Of a stretch of DNA of 64,000 bases, positions 17,851 to 26,410 are shown one piece after another. How positions within the stretch are numbered: the first letter of the stretch is position 1; each line of letters opens with the position of its first letter. The translations under genes were made by a program, and so were the position numbers. The notes beneath the pieces were generated by a model. That model did no database searches. It saw nothing but the letters and a program-made list of their open reading frames with translations, and was not told the origin of the DNA. The DNA comes from Rhizobium sp. ACO-34A (GTDB taxonomy: Bacteria; Pseudomonadota; Alphaproteobacteria; Rhizobiales; Rhizobiaceae), in the NCBI GenBank assembly GCA_002600635.1, contig CP021371.1, positions 2,483,001 through 2,547,000 of the forward strand, in the 5' to 3' direction.

Positions 17851-17988
17851 CCGGCAGGCGGACATGAAAACCATCCGTATTCCATGTGATTAGGCCCGTG
17901 ACCGGCCAAAGTCAATTATGCGATTCCGGCGACGGGACAACGTGACCGGCAGATAGGAACGCGGCACCTGGAGTAAAGGTTCTGAGGC

Positions 17989-18615
17989 TCAATTGCCGAG
18001 CCTGATCGTCCCGCTTGCACCATCTTCGGGATTGATCCTCGTGGCGGCAGGATTGGGAACGACGACCGGGGCAACAGGCATCTCCGGCACCGCGGGTTCC
18101 GGGGGATCGTCGACGAACTTCGTCATCATCGTGCGCGGAGGACGTACCACCTTGCGCAGGGACGGATTGACCAGCGAGAAGGCAAAGCGGATCCGGGCGG
18201 AAATCTCCTCGGCAAGGCTTTCTTCCGCCATGCCGGGCACATCCGTCGTACCGCTGACGTTGAACGTGCCCTCAGCCACCGGCTCGCCGGTTTCGAGCGA
18301 AACGGCCGTCGTGGTGAAACGGGCATTGGGAATGCCGCGGCGGGCACCGAAACCTGTCCCGACTTCCTCAAGCCGCACCAGTATTGCCACGCGCTGGGCA
18401 CCGGCAGGTGGCCGCGTCGAGGCGACGGCCGCGGAAACGCGGCGGTCGACCCCTCGGATGACACCGAGCGGTACGCCGGCATCCGCCATCACAGTCACTT
18501 CCCGCACGTAGTAGACAAGCGGCCTCGTGATCGGCCGTCCCTGAAAAATGCTGCAGGACGCAAGCGCCGCCAAAAGCAGCAGCGCAAAGCTGAACCTGAA
18601 GATCCGTGCAAGCAT
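17989..18615 (-). CDS. Putative lipoprotein of unknown function
   Basis: This 208-residue protein starts with a charged N-terminus and hydrophobic core (MLARIFRFSFALLLLAAL) followed by the lipobox LAALASC, so it should be lipidated at Cys21. The mature part includes a conserved-looking block with GIPNARFTTTAVSLETGEPV, and the C-terminal 50 residues are rich in proline, valine and alanine (PAVPEMPVAPVVVPNPAA). I do not recognise the family. It lies about 65 bases after the ATP12 gene in the same direction. Confidence 0.8.
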   Translation of the reverse strand: MLARIFRFSFALLLLAALASCSIFQGRPITRPLVYYVREVTVMADAGVPLGVIRGVDRRVSAAVASTRPPAGAQRVAILVRLEEVGTGFGARRGIPNARFTTTAVSLETGEPVAEGTFNVSGTTDVPGMAEESLAEEISARIRFAFSLVNPSLRKVVRPPRTMMTKFVDDPPEPAVPEMPVAPVVVPNPAATRINPEDGASGTIRLGN

Positions 18616-18680
18616 GTGAAACGTCCCGACCGATGATTCCCTGTCATCGTCAGGATTTCACTTTTATGGTTAGCGGTCGG

Positions 18681-19472
18681 TTAACTCGTCGACCGCAGGG
18701 CGGCAAACAACGCCGTGGCGGCAACCATTTCCTCGAAGCGTTTTTCGCGACGGGCCTGCGCCTCGGCATCCGTGCCCCAGTGTTCGTCCGTCCAGTCCTC
18801 GTCGAGATGGGCGAGCGACCAGACCTCGTCACGGCCAAGCCGTCCATGGGCGAAGGCAAGCGCCAGAAGCGCCGAGCCGGTCAACGTCGTGACGACATGC
18901 AGACAGGCGAGATCGATCGGGCCGGCAAAGGGGCGCAATGCCTCGGAATAGGCGGAAACGGCCTCTTCCGGCTGCTCCTGATGGATAATGCCTTCGGCAA
19001 GAATGAAGCGAGCACCATGCACCGAAGCCGCCCAGTCGATCACCGGATCCCAGCGCTCCGACTGGCGGGCGACGAGTTCCTGCGGTCCATCGGCGCGATA
19101 GCACAGCATGTCGGTGCCGGAGAAACGGACGATATCGGCAAAAACCTCGTCCTCCTGCCCGGCAATCGCATCGATCGCCGTATTGGCAAGCCGGGTCGCC
19201 GGCATCGTCGCCGGATCGATCTCCTGCGCCTGCGCCCGCCACTCCTCAGCCACCAGTTCGGCGGCTGCCTGTGTCGGCAGGCGAAGGACGTTCTTGCCCG
19301 GCGTCTTCACCGTGCGCCCGTCGAGACGAACGGCAAAACCGCCCTCCTCCGGCTCCACGGAAACAGTCTCGTAGAACCGCTTGGCCAGCGGCCGCTTCAT
19401 CTGGATCTGGGCGCGGCGCACCGGATCGGCATCGCTGGGTTCGGGTCCGAGGTCGCTCAGAATATCACGCAT
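18681..19472 (-). CDS. ATP12-family chaperone for F1 ATP synthase assembly
   Basis: The protein has 263 residues from the ATG at 19472 (MRDILSDLG); a TTG two codons upstream is also in frame. The central KRFYETVSVEPEEGGFAVRL, LDGRTVKTPGKNVLRLPT and LACLHVVTTLTGSALLALAF segments are those of ATP12, which binds the F1 alpha subunit during assembly in mitochondria and alphaproteobacteria. It directly follows the HAD phosphatase gene with almost no gap, so the crcB-RluC-HAD-ATP12 run looks like one operon. Confidence 0.92.
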   Translation of the reverse strand: MRDILSDLGPEPSDADPVRRAQIQMKRPLAKRFYETVSVEPEEGGFAVRLDGRTVKTPGKNVLRLPTQAAAELVAEEWRAQAQEIDPATMPATRLANTAIDAIAGQEDEVFADIVRFSGTDMLCYRADGPQELVARQSERWDPVIDWAASVHGARFILAEGIIHQEQPEEAVSAYSEALRPFAGPIDLACLHVVTTLTGSALLALAFAHGRLGRDEVWSLAHLDEDWTDEHWGTDAEAQARREKRFEEMVAATALFAALRSTS

Positions 19473-19478
19473 GGTCAA

Positions 19479-20138
19479 TTATCCCTGGTGGATGTAGCTC
19501 AGGATGGTCTCGGGCCGGTCGACCACCGCATCCGCTCCCGCTTTCCACAAGTCATCGACCGCGGCATAGCCCCAGGAAACGCCGATGGCCGTCGCGCCCG
19601 CAGCCTTCGCCATCTGCATGTCGTAGATGGCGTCGCCGATGACGACCGTATCCAAAGGCGCGATCCCCGCCTCGCGGCAGCATTCGGTGACCATGGCCGG
19701 GTTCGGCTTCGACGGACAATCGTCCGCCGTGCGGGTAACAAAGAAATGAGGCGCAAAACCGTGCGTTTCAAGAACCAGATCGAGGCCGCGCCGCGACTTG
19801 CCGGTCACTCCGCCGATCAGAACGTCTTCACGCACGACGAGCTTTTCGATGAGCGGAGCGATACCGTCGAACAACGGCTCGCGAAAATCGAGATCCTTGC
19901 GGACAACGGTGAAGAGGCTTTTGTAGTGAACGGCCATCTGCCCGGCCTCGTCATCGACATGCGGCTTGCCCTGAAGACGCGCAATCGCGATGTCGAGCGT
20001 CAGGCCGATGATGCTCTTGGTCGCCTCGAACGTCGGAGCGGGATGCGAAAACGCCTCGAACGTACGCCGCATGGTTTCGTGGATCAGGCCGGCGCTGTCC
20101 ACCAGCGTTCCGTCGAAATCGAAAAGTACCAGTTTCAT
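19479..20138 (-). CDS. HAD-superfamily hydrolase (phosphoglycolate phosphatase-like)
   Basis: This 219-residue protein has the nucleophile motif KLVLFDFDGTLVDSAG at the N-terminus, VLIGGVTGKSRRGLDLVL around motif II, a lysine in CPSKPNPAMV, and the acidic motif VVIGDAIYDMQMAKAAG. These fit a haloacid dehalogenase fold phosphatase of the Gph-like subfamily. The substrate cannot be assigned. It lies 10 bases downstream of the RluC-like gene. Confidence 0.92.
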   Translation of the reverse strand: MKLVLFDFDGTLVDSAGLIHETMRRTFEAFSHPAPTFEATKSIIGLTLDIAIARLQGKPHVDDEAGQMAVHYKSLFTVVRKDLDFREPLFDGIAPLIEKLVVREDVLIGGVTGKSRRGLDLVLETHGFAPHFFVTRTADDCPSKPNPAMVTECCREAGIAPLDTVVIGDAIYDMQMAKAAGATAIGVSWGYAAVDDLWKAGADAVVDRPETILSYIHQG

Positions 20139-20148
20139 TCCATGCCCC

Positions 20149-21144
20149 TCACTCGTCGTCGCCCTTGTTGCCGTCTTCCTGATCGAAACCGAGCAGGTTC
20201 CAGCTCTGCACCATGTGCGGCGGCAGCGGCGCGGTCACCTTCAGCCGTCCGCCGGAGGGATGCGGAATGTCGATGTGGCGGGCATGCAGATGCAGACGCT
20301 TCTGAATGCCGCCCGGAAAGTCCCAGTTCGGATCATCGATGAAATATTTGGGATCGCCGATGATCGGATGGCCGATGTGGAGCGCATGCACGCGCAACTG
20401 ATGGGTTCGGCCGGTATAGGGTTCCATTTCCAGCCAGGCGAGATTCTGCGCGGCGGTGTCGATCACGCGATAGAAGGAAACGGCGTGGTCGGCGCCGTCC
20501 TCGCCATGCTTGGCGATCCGCATACGGTCGCCCTCATCGGTCTGATCCTTGACCAGCCATGTCGAGATCTTGTCTTCGTGCTTGCGCGGCACCCCCTTCA
20601 CCAGAGACCAGTAGGTCTTCTTGGTGTCGCGCTCGCGAAATGCCGCCGTCAGCTTCTGGGCAGCGCCGCGCGTGCGTGCGACGACCAGAACGCCGGAGGT
20701 ATCGCGGTCGAGGCGATGTACCAGCCGCGGCTTCTCGCCCTTCTTGTTGGTCCATGCTTCCAGCATCTTGTCGATATGGCGGGTAAGCCCCGAACCGCCC
20801 TGCACGGCGAGGCCCGCCGGCTTGTTGAGAACGAACACCTTGTCGTCCTCGTGCAGCAGCATGCGCGACAGCAGCGCTCCGTCATCGGAATGCTTGAGGT
20901 CATGCGATCCGATCGGCCCGGCCTTCACCTTGAGGTCGACGTCGAGCGGCGGAATGCGCACCACCTGTCCCGGCTGCACCCGGCTGTCGGTCTTGACGCG
21001 GCCGCCATCGACCCGAACCTGTCCGGACCGCAGCAGTTTCTGCAAAGCGCCGAAGCCGAGGCCCGGAAAGTGCACCTTGAACCAGCGGTCGATCCGCATG
21101 CCCGCCTCATCGGCGTCCACGGTGATGTGTTCGATGCCTGCCAT
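20149..21144 (-). CDS. RluA-family 23S rRNA pseudouridine synthase (RluC-like)
   Basis: The protein has 331 residues. Residues about 15-75 form an S4 RNA-binding domain (MRIDRWFKVHFPGLGFGALQ, VRVDGGRVK). The catalytic domain follows, with the signature HRLDRDTSGVLVVART holding the catalytic aspartate, and GRTHQLRVHALHIGHPIIGD near the C-terminus. RluC modifies three uridines in 23S rRNA; RluD cannot be excluded by sequence alone. The gene sits upstream of the HAD gene and downstream of crcB. Confidence 0.92.
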   Translation of the reverse strand: MAGIEHITVDADEAGMRIDRWFKVHFPGLGFGALQKLLRSGQVRVDGGRVKTDSRVQPGQVVRIPPLDVDLKVKAGPIGSHDLKHSDDGALLSRMLLHEDDKVFVLNKPAGLAVQGGSGLTRHIDKMLEAWTNKKGEKPRLVHRLDRDTSGVLVVARTRGAAQKLTAAFRERDTKKTYWSLVKGVPRKHEDKISTWLVKDQTDEGDRMRIAKHGEDGADHAVSFYRVIDTAAQNLAWLEMEPYTGRTHQLRVHALHIGHPIIGDPKYFIDDPNWDFPGGIQKRLHLHARHIDIPHPSGGRLKVTAPLPPHMVQSWNLLGFDQEDGNKGDDE

Positions 21145-21254
21145 TGAATATATCTTCCGGTCGTTCCGGCGTCTGACGCGCCACTATCGTTCTCGAAAGC
21201 GCTTTAGAGCATTTCGATTGAAGATGGAAACAGGAAAACCGGCGGCGCCTGCCG

Positions 21255-21632
21255 TCAGAGCACGGACCGCATCAAAAGCATGCCCGCGACCGTCGCGGCG
21301 ATGGATACGACAATGGAGCTGGCAAGATAGACGAAGGAACTGAAGGCTGCTCCCCGCTCGAAGAGCGATACCGCATCCAGCGCGAAGGCCGAGAACGTCG
21401 TGAACCCGCCGAGAAAACCGGTAATCAGCAGCAACCGGAGATCCGCCGAGGCACCGAAACGCGCGACGATCAATTCCGCCAGCACGCCGATGCCAAAACA
21501 GCCGACAACATTGACCGTGAGCGTTCCCCACGGAAAAGAGGGGCCGAGCAGCCGCAAGGCTCCCACCCCCACGAGATAACGACAAACGGAACCGACAGCC
21601 CCACCGGCCGCCACAAGCAGGATTTGTATCAT
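21255..21632 (-). CDS. crcB: Fluoride ion channel CrcB/Fluc
   Basis: This small membrane protein of 125 residues has four predicted helices. It shows the family signatures GGAVGSVCRYLVG, WGTLTVNVVGCFGIG and the central ITGFLGGFTTFSAFALD, whose phenylalanines and polar residues line the pore in studied Fluc channels. It expels fluoride as a dual-topology dimer. No fluoride riboswitch is visible upstream, where a palindromic repeat lies instead. Confidence 0.93.
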   Translation of the reverse strand: MIQILLVAAGGAVGSVCRYLVGVGALRLLGPSFPWGTLTVNVVGCFGIGVLAELIVARFGASADLRLLLITGFLGGFTTFSAFALDAVSLFERGAAFSSFVYLASSIVVSIAATVAGMLLMRSVL

Positions 21633-21641
21633 GTCATTGTC

Positions 21642-21748
21642 CTAGAGCATTTCCAGCCGAAGCGTGATCGCTTCGGCGTCGGACAATGCGGTAAAAACAG
21701 AAAGATAGAGCATTTTTAGCGATCCCGTGTTCGCTGGAAATGCTCTAG
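21642..21748. repeat. Interspersed repeat with inverted ends (third family)
   Basis: CTAGAGCATTTCCAGC at one end is the inverse of GCTGGAAATGCTCTAG at the other, and an internal hairpin GAAGCGTGATCGCTTC lies between. A diverged member occurs at 31800-31910, and a fragment (TTTAGAGCATTTCGATTG) lies near 21204. It fills the gap between crcB and the HemG-like gene. Confidence 0.85.
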
Positions 21749-21791
21749 CGCCCGTCCGGCCCGCCGTCCAGTCCCAAGAACGTCAGTTATC

Positions 21792-22328
21792 TCAGGCCTT
21801 GGCGGCAGTCAGGAATTCACCGGTAAAGCTCTGAAGCGCTGCCCAGTCGGTGAACTCGTGGATCTGCTTCGTATCGGTCGGCGCTCCCTCCCGTTCCGCC
21901 AGCCGTTTGGCCATCCAGCGTTTGAAGAAGTCGTATTCGGTGTAGCGCAACGCGCCGGCCGCATGATGCACCATGCCGGGCACCCAGCCGGTCTCGGCCA
22001 TCAGCGCGTCCGGGAAGTGCATCGCCTCCTCGCGCTCGTCGGCATATTCGCTACGAATGAACAGCGAAACCGACACGAAGGCGCTCGGAACGCTCTTCAG
22101 CCAGTCCTTTTCCCGCTGCACGAAATCGATGAAGGGCACCGGATAGCGTCCGGCATGAATGGGAGCGCAAAGGATGGCGGCCTGCGGGTGATCGACGCCG
22201 AACTCGGCACCTGTCACCACGTTGAATAGCACCGCCCGGTCCCCGCCCTTTTCGATCTGCGCGGCAATGGTCTCGGCAATCTTGCGCGACTGTCCCTCGA
22301 TGCTGACATAGCCAACCAGGATAATCAT
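21792..22328 (-). CDS. Flavodoxin-domain protein, HemG-like (menaquinone-dependent protoporphyrinogen oxidase type)
   Basis: This 178-residue protein has the flavodoxin-like FMN loop in YVSIEGQSRKIAETIA at residues about 7-22, a second FMN contact region AILCAPIHAGRYPVPF, and the HemG-like block SLFIRSEYADEREEA with YTEYDFFKRWMAKRLA toward the C-terminus. HemG oxidises protoporphyrinogen IX using quinone. Assignment to this exact reaction is by family only, as many alphaproteobacteria use other enzymes for this step. Confidence 0.8.
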   Translation of the reverse strand: MIILVGYVSIEGQSRKIAETIAAQIEKGGDRAVLFNVVTGAEFGVDHPQAAILCAPIHAGRYPVPFIDFVQREKDWLKSVPSAFVSVSLFIRSEYADEREEAMHFPDALMAETGWVPGMVHHAAGALRYTEYDFFKRWMAKRLAEREGAPTDTKQIHEFTDWAALQSFTGEFLTAAKA

Positions 22329-22692
22329 GTTTCACTCCCTCCCTTGGAAACACCCGCAGACCAGAAATCTGGTATCGGAAATGTCGTCAATCAAAATGAT
22401 TACGTCAAACTCCAATTTATGTCGAAAAATGACATATCGTCGCAGATTTGCAAACGCGAAACGAGAATTCCGGCATCAAACCGCAATCTCGGAGGCAGAG
22501 ACCTAACTACCGGAAATTGGCGGATATTCGGCCCTCGTTCTCAAGTACCGTCTCGCAACAGCCATGAAGACAAAAAGGGAAAACCGTTACTCTCCGGCAC
22601 CATTACTTAAGATTTTAATAGAATTGCATCACCCGAATTAAAGATGCGCCCACGAGAACACGATATTATCCACCGATAGACGTATTTTGGTG
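22329..22692. other. AT-richer intergenic region, no supported gene
   Basis: These 364 bases are visibly lower in GC than the surroundings, with stretches such as TTAAGATTTTAATAG near 22610. A short open frame at 22344-22610 has no codon-usage support and no recognisable domain. The promoter of the downstream small gene probably lies here. Confidence 0.45.
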
Positions 22693-22974
22693 ATGAGTAT
22701 GGCACAAATTGTTACGGTTTCGGCGAATACCGCCGCATATGCGATGGAGCCCATCAAGCCGCCGCAAAGGGTTTCGCGCACTAGCTATGTTGAAGAATAT
22801 GCACGCGACGTGATGGACAAGGCTGAGAACAGCAACGATTTCCATCTGCGCGCGCTCGCAAACATCGCAAAGCCCCCGGCTCTCGCGCTCTTCTTCCTGT
22901 CCGCAGGTCAGCGGCGGATTGAGCAGGCTTCGGTCAAGGAAACCATCGAGGCATACAAGAACTCGGCGTCCTGA
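22693..22974 (+). CDS. Small hypothetical protein
   Basis: The protein has 93 residues from the ATG at 22693; an ATG at 22699 (MAQIVTVSANTA) is equally possible. The sequence has a central acidic/basic helix (TSYVEEYARDVMDKAENSND) and ends with QASVKETIEAYKNSAS. No signal peptide or membrane segment is seen, and I do not recognise a domain. It is followed by a strong hairpin terminator at 23007-23036, which supports a real transcription unit. Confidence 0.65.
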   Translation: MSMAQIVTVSANTAAYAMEPIKPPQRVSRTSYVEEYARDVMDKAENSNDFHLRALANIAKPPALALFFLSAGQRRIEQASVKETIEAYKNSAS

Positions 22975-23006
22975 GCGATTTCGTTCAGGCGGATTTCTGA
23001 CGTGAA

Positions 23007-23036
23007 AAGGCCGCGCCGGTTCAAGGGCGCGGCCTT
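23007..23036. terminator. Bidirectional intrinsic terminator
   Basis: AAGGCCGCGCC and GGCGCGGCCTT form a perfect 11-bp stem with an 8-base loop. The A-rich left and T-rich right edges let it serve the small plus-strand gene and the convergent copper gene. Confidence 0.8.
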
Positions 23037-23056
23037 CGTCATTGAATACGAGGACC

Positions 23057-24070
23057 TTACTTGCCCTTGGCCGGACCGACCGGAAGTACGATCTCGACCG
23101 TGCCTGCCTTCTCGAAGGCCAGCTTCACCGGAACGCTACCACCCTCGACGAACGGCTGCTTGACCTCGAAGAACATCATGTGAAGTCCGCCGGGCTTCAG
23201 TTCGACGGTCTGACCGGCGGGAACCGGAACGCCCTCGTTCAGCTGGCGCATTTTCATGACGTCGTTGACCATCGCCATTTCGTGAAGCTCGACGCGACCG
23301 GCCGCCGGCGATTCCGCCGACACCAGCCTGTCATCAGAAGCGCCGCCATTCTTGATGGTGACGAAACCGCCACCGACCGGCTGCCCCGGCAGCATCGCCT
23401 TGGTGAAGCCTGCCGAAAGCTCGATATCGCCAACCTTCGCGGCTTCCATGGCTGTGGCAGGCGCTGCGCCGGCATCGGAACCGTGCATCGCGCCATGCCC
23501 CTGCATGTCGTGGCCCTGCATGTCATGACCTGCCATGCCCGGCATGGCGTCATCGCCGCCGGCGATCTTGATGACCGGAGCCGGGCTCTTCAACGAATGC
23601 GGATCGACGCCCGGAGCTGCGATTTCGTCCCACGCAACCTTTCCGTCCGTGCCGCAAAGCTGGATCGTCTTGAAGGCGAGGTTTCCGCCGGCCTCGACGC
23701 CGCTCACCTTTCCGCGGATCACGAAGGTGTCGTAGAAATCGTCCGGCAGGTCGCCGCCCTTCCAGCGGATCTCGACCGGGCCGGACGTCACCTTCTTGCC
23801 GTGGTCGTCATAAGGTTTCTGGTAGTCGCCCTTGATGACTTCAAGTTCCCAGCCTGCCTTGGGCTGCGGCTTGGCGAAGACGAAGCCCTCCGGCAACGTG
23901 ACCTGCACCTCGTTGGTTGCCTTGCCGTCGCAGCCATGCGGGATCTGCAGGACGGCGACGAAATAGGATTCCGGCCTGACCGGCTCGTTGGCGAAGGAAG
24001 CATGCGCAAACGCACCACCTGCGTTAAGCGAAGCAATAGCGGCGGTGCCGAGCGAAAGAAGCTTTTTCAT
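23057..24070 (-). CDS. Secreted copper protein: YcnI (DUF1775) domain fused to a PCuAC copper chaperone domain
   Basis: The protein has 337 residues. A signal peptide (MKKLLSLGTAAIASLNAGGA) ends at AFA, so the mature protein would begin with His, as in YcnI proteins whose N-terminal histidine helps bind Cu(II). Residues about 22-170 are the YcnI domain. A methionine/histidine-rich linker (MPGMAGHDMQGHDMQGHG) follows, then a PCuAC domain (about 205-330) with the copper ligands spaced as HEMAM ... MKMR ... GGLHMMF. Both domains serve periplasmic copper delivery, for example to cytochrome oxidase. A small cysteine-containing protein is encoded just upstream. Confidence 0.92.
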   Translation of the reverse strand: MKKLLSLGTAAIASLNAGGAFAHASFANEPVRPESYFVAVLQIPHGCDGKATNEVQVTLPEGFVFAKPQPKAGWELEVIKGDYQKPYDDHGKKVTSGPVEIRWKGGDLPDDFYDTFVIRGKVSGVEAGGNLAFKTIQLCGTDGKVAWDEIAAPGVDPHSLKSPAPVIKIAGGDDAMPGMAGHDMQGHDMQGHGAMHGSDAGAAPATAMEAAKVGDIELSAGFTKAMLPGQPVGGGFVTIKNGGASDDRLVSAESPAAGRVELHEMAMVNDVMKMRQLNEGVPVPAGQTVELKPGGLHMMFFEVKQPFVEGGSVPVKLAFEKAGTVEIVLPVGPAKGK

Positions 24071-24167
24071 GTCTGGTCTCCTGACCGGCCACCCCCCATT
24101 TCAGGCGGACTGCTGCCGGCGATATGCCTGTTTTCAGGCGTATGATTGTCGTTGAAAGCGAATGCGA

Positions 24168-24539
24168 TCAGGAGACGACGGGAGGTGCGCGCGAACGCGG
24201 TCGCTCGACCGCCTTCTGGACAAGGTGAGCGATGACAGCCTTCTGCGCATTGTGAAGGCTCGGGAAACTGGAGAGTATCCAGCCATCCGTGTCGGGCTGC
24301 GGCAACAGCGTCGACCCCGCCAGCATGCAGGCTTCGCAGTAAAGCGTCGCCGAAGGATGCTTGATCGCCGAATCGCTAAGGCAGATATCGGCATAGGTGC
24401 CGTCGGGCAGAACGAGCGCGGCGGTTTCGATCACGGCCGCCATCACCTGTGGCGGCTTGTGCGCGAGGCCAAGCGACAGGATCGCGATCACGCACAGCAT
24501 GCGCGTCAGCAATGTCGCTATACCCGTCCGTTTGAGCAT
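24168..24539 (-). CDS. Small membrane-anchored or secreted protein with CxxC motif, copper-locus associated
   Basis: This 123-residue protein has an N-terminal hydrophobic segment (TRMLCVIAILSLGLAH) that could be a signal peptide or anchor. It is followed by DGTYADICLSDS and LYCEACMLAGSTLLPQP, where a CxxC pair could bind metal. The end is arginine/proline rich. I cannot place it firmly in a family; it resembles small DUF2946-type proteins found at copper loci. It lies 97 bases upstream of the YcnI-PCuAC gene and in the same direction. Confidence 0.7.
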   Translation of the reverse strand: MLKRTGIATLLTRMLCVIAILSLGLAHKPPQVMAAVIETAALVLPDGTYADICLSDSAIKHPSATLYCEACMLAGSTLLPQPDTDGWILSSFPSLHNAQKAVIAHLVQKAVERPRSRAPPVVS

Positions 24540-24706
24540 GGCCCCTTCCGCTCCTCGGCGTCCTGATTAACCGGAATCGCCAACCAAGGCAAAACCGAAA
24601 TTCCCGTGCGACAATTGGAACCCGAAACGCCCCGCGGAAGTTTGTCCTGAACCAAACATCTGCGAGAAAGTGGCGAGACTTCTCGATAAAAGGAAGGAAA
24701 ACGACC

Positions 24707-24889
24707 ATGCCGGCAAAATCCCGAGCCCAGCAGCGCGCCGCAGGCGCCGCTTTGGCCGCAAAGCGCGGCGAAATACCGAAGGGAAAGCTCAAGGGCGCAT
24801 CCCGGGAAATGCTGAAATCGATGACGGAGAAGGAACTGGAAGACTTCGCCAGCACCAAACTCAAGGGTCTCCCCGAGCACAAGAACTGA
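24707..24889 (+). CDS. DUF3008 family small protein
   Basis: The protein has 60 residues and is strongly basic: MPAKSRAQQRAAGAALAAKR followed by ELEDFASTKLKGLPEHKN. The MPAKSxAQQxAAG start and the xFASTKxKGLP ending are characteristic of DUF3008, a widespread family without known function. AGGAAGGAAAA upstream is a convincing ribosome-binding site. It stands alone ahead of the glycine riboswitch. Confidence 0.88.
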   Translation: MPAKSRAQQRAAGAALAAKRGEIPKGKLKGASREMLKSMTEKELEDFASTKLKGLPEHKN

Positions 24890-24999
24890 CGATCCCGCGT
24901 CGGCGGCTTAATAAGACACGTTGCGACGCGACAAAAATTTGGCTGGGAACGACACTGGCCTCTTGCCAAGCGCCCCGCGTCACAGATAATGCGGGTCAA

Positions 25000-25168
25000 C
25001 CTTGTAGGGAGAAACCGGTTCGATCCGGTGCCGAAGGAGCAACCGCCCCGGAAACTCTCAGGCTAAAGGACCACAAGGTGCCGACTGAACTCTGGAGAGA
25101 ACCCTTTCGTCAAGGAAAGGGAGCGCCGAAGGGATAACAATCTCAGGCAAAGGGACAGAGGGGGCTCA
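25000..25168 (+). ncRNA. Tandem glycine riboswitch upstream of gcvT
   Basis: Two aptamers are visible. The first has TAGGGAGAAACCGG, GTGCCGAAGGAGCAA and ACTCTCAGGCTAAAGGACCA. The second has CTGGAGAGAACCC, GCGCCGAAGGGATAACAA and CTCAGGCAAAGGGACAGAGG. This is the standard paired layout that turns on glycine cleavage genes when glycine is abundant. The gcvT start is about 50 bases downstream. The stretch 24890-24999 shows nothing else. Confidence 0.95.
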
Positions 25169-25218
25169 TGAACCGGCACAACCGTGCCACGATCTGAGCC
25201 GGCGCGTCAGCGCCCAGA

Positions 25219-26382
25219 ATGGAGGCCTTCTTGGATCCGTCCCTGCCACACGACTCGCCCCTGAAGCGAACACCGCTTTTCGATCTTCATGTAGAACTCG
25301 GCGCCCGCATCGTACCGTTTGCCGGCTATGAAATGCCGGTCCAATACCCGGCCGGCGTATTGAAGGAACATCTCTACACCCGCAGCCACTGTGGACTGTT
25401 CGACGTTTCCCACATGGGTCAGGTTCTGGTCCGTGCGAAGTCCGGACGCTACGAGGATGCGGCACTCGCGCTGGAACGCCTCGTTCCCGTCGACATTCTC
25501 GGCCTCAAGCCGGGCCGTCAGCGCTATGGTTTCTTCACCGACGAAAACGGCGGCATCCTCGACGACCTGATGATCACCAACCGCGGCGACCACCTGCTGG
25601 TCGTCGTCAACGCCGCCTGCAAGGATCAGGACGTGGCCCACATGCGGGCCGGCCTCGGCGATACCTGCGACATCACCCTGCTTGATGATCGGGCGCTTCT
25701 CGCGCTGCAGGGTCCCCGCGCCGAAACCGTGCTGGCGGAACTCTGGCCGGGCCTTGTCGCCATGCGCTTCATGGACGTGCGCGACCTCGACCTGCACGAC
25801 GTTCCGTGCATCGTATCCCGTTCCGGCTATTCCGGCGAGGACGGCTTCGAGATTTCCGTTCCGTCCGACCGGGCGGTAGAGATCGCCAGGGCGCTGCTGG
25901 GCCATCCCGACTGTGCACCCATAGGACTCGGCGCCCGCGACAGCCTTCGCCTCGAGGCCGGCCTCTGCCTTTATGGCAACGATATCGACACCACCACCTC
26001 CCCGATCGAGGGCGGTCTCGAATGGGCGATCCAGAAGGCCCGTCGCAAGGGCGGTGAGCGCGAAGGCGGCTTTCCTGGCGCGGCCCGCATTCTCGCGGAA
26101 CTCGAAAACGGCACGGCCCGCCGCCGCGTCGGCCTGAAGCCTCAGGGCAAGGCCCCGGTACGCCCGCCGTCGGACCTGTTCTCCGATGCCGAAGGCAGGA
26201 ACCGCGTCGGACACGTGACTTCCGGTGGCTTCGGCCCGAGTGTCGAAAGCCCGGTGGCCATGGGCTACGTGCCCGCGGAATTCACCGAACCCGGTACCGA
26301 ACTCTTCGCCGAGGTGCGCGGTAAATATCTGCCGGTCACCGTCGCGACGCTTCCCTTCATCACCCCGACCTACAAACGCTGA
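25219..26382 (+). CDS. gcvT: Glycine cleavage system T protein (aminomethyltransferase)
   Basis: GcvT moves the aminomethyl carbon from the lipoyl arm of GcvH to tetrahydrofolate. The 387-residue frame shows LKRTPLFDLHVELGARIVPF, HCGLFDVSHMGQV, SRSGYSGEDGFEIS, and the GLGARDSLRLEAGLCLYGND block that binds folate. The C-terminal barrel (VGHVTSGGFGPSV) is intact. The start may be the ATG at 25219 or a TTG at 25231, which has GGAGG five bases upstream. It is the first gene after the glycine riboswitch. Confidence 0.95.
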   Translation: MEAFLDPSLPHDSPLKRTPLFDLHVELGARIVPFAGYEMPVQYPAGVLKEHLYTRSHCGLFDVSHMGQVLVRAKSGRYEDAALALERLVPVDILGLKPGRQRYGFFTDENGGILDDLMITNRGDHLLVVVNAACKDQDVAHMRAGLGDTCDITLLDDRALLALQGPRAETVLAELWPGLVAMRFMDVRDLDLHDVPCIVSRSGYSGEDGFEISVPSDRAVEIARALLGHPDCAPIGLGARDSLRLEAGLCLYGNDIDTTTSPIEGGLEWAIQKARRKGGEREGGFPGAARILAELENGTARRRVGLKPQGKAPVRPPSDLFSDAEGRNRVGHVTSGGFGPSVESPVAMGYVPAEFTEPGTELFAEVRGKYLPVTVATLPFITPTYKR

Positions 26383-26410
26383 CCGCATGAACATTCCTGG
26401 CCGCCATTTG

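Noticed and set aside
22344..22610. An 88-codon plus-strand frame upstream of the small unknown gene
   Set aside because: AT-rich intergenic sequence, no ribosome-binding site, no recognisable features.
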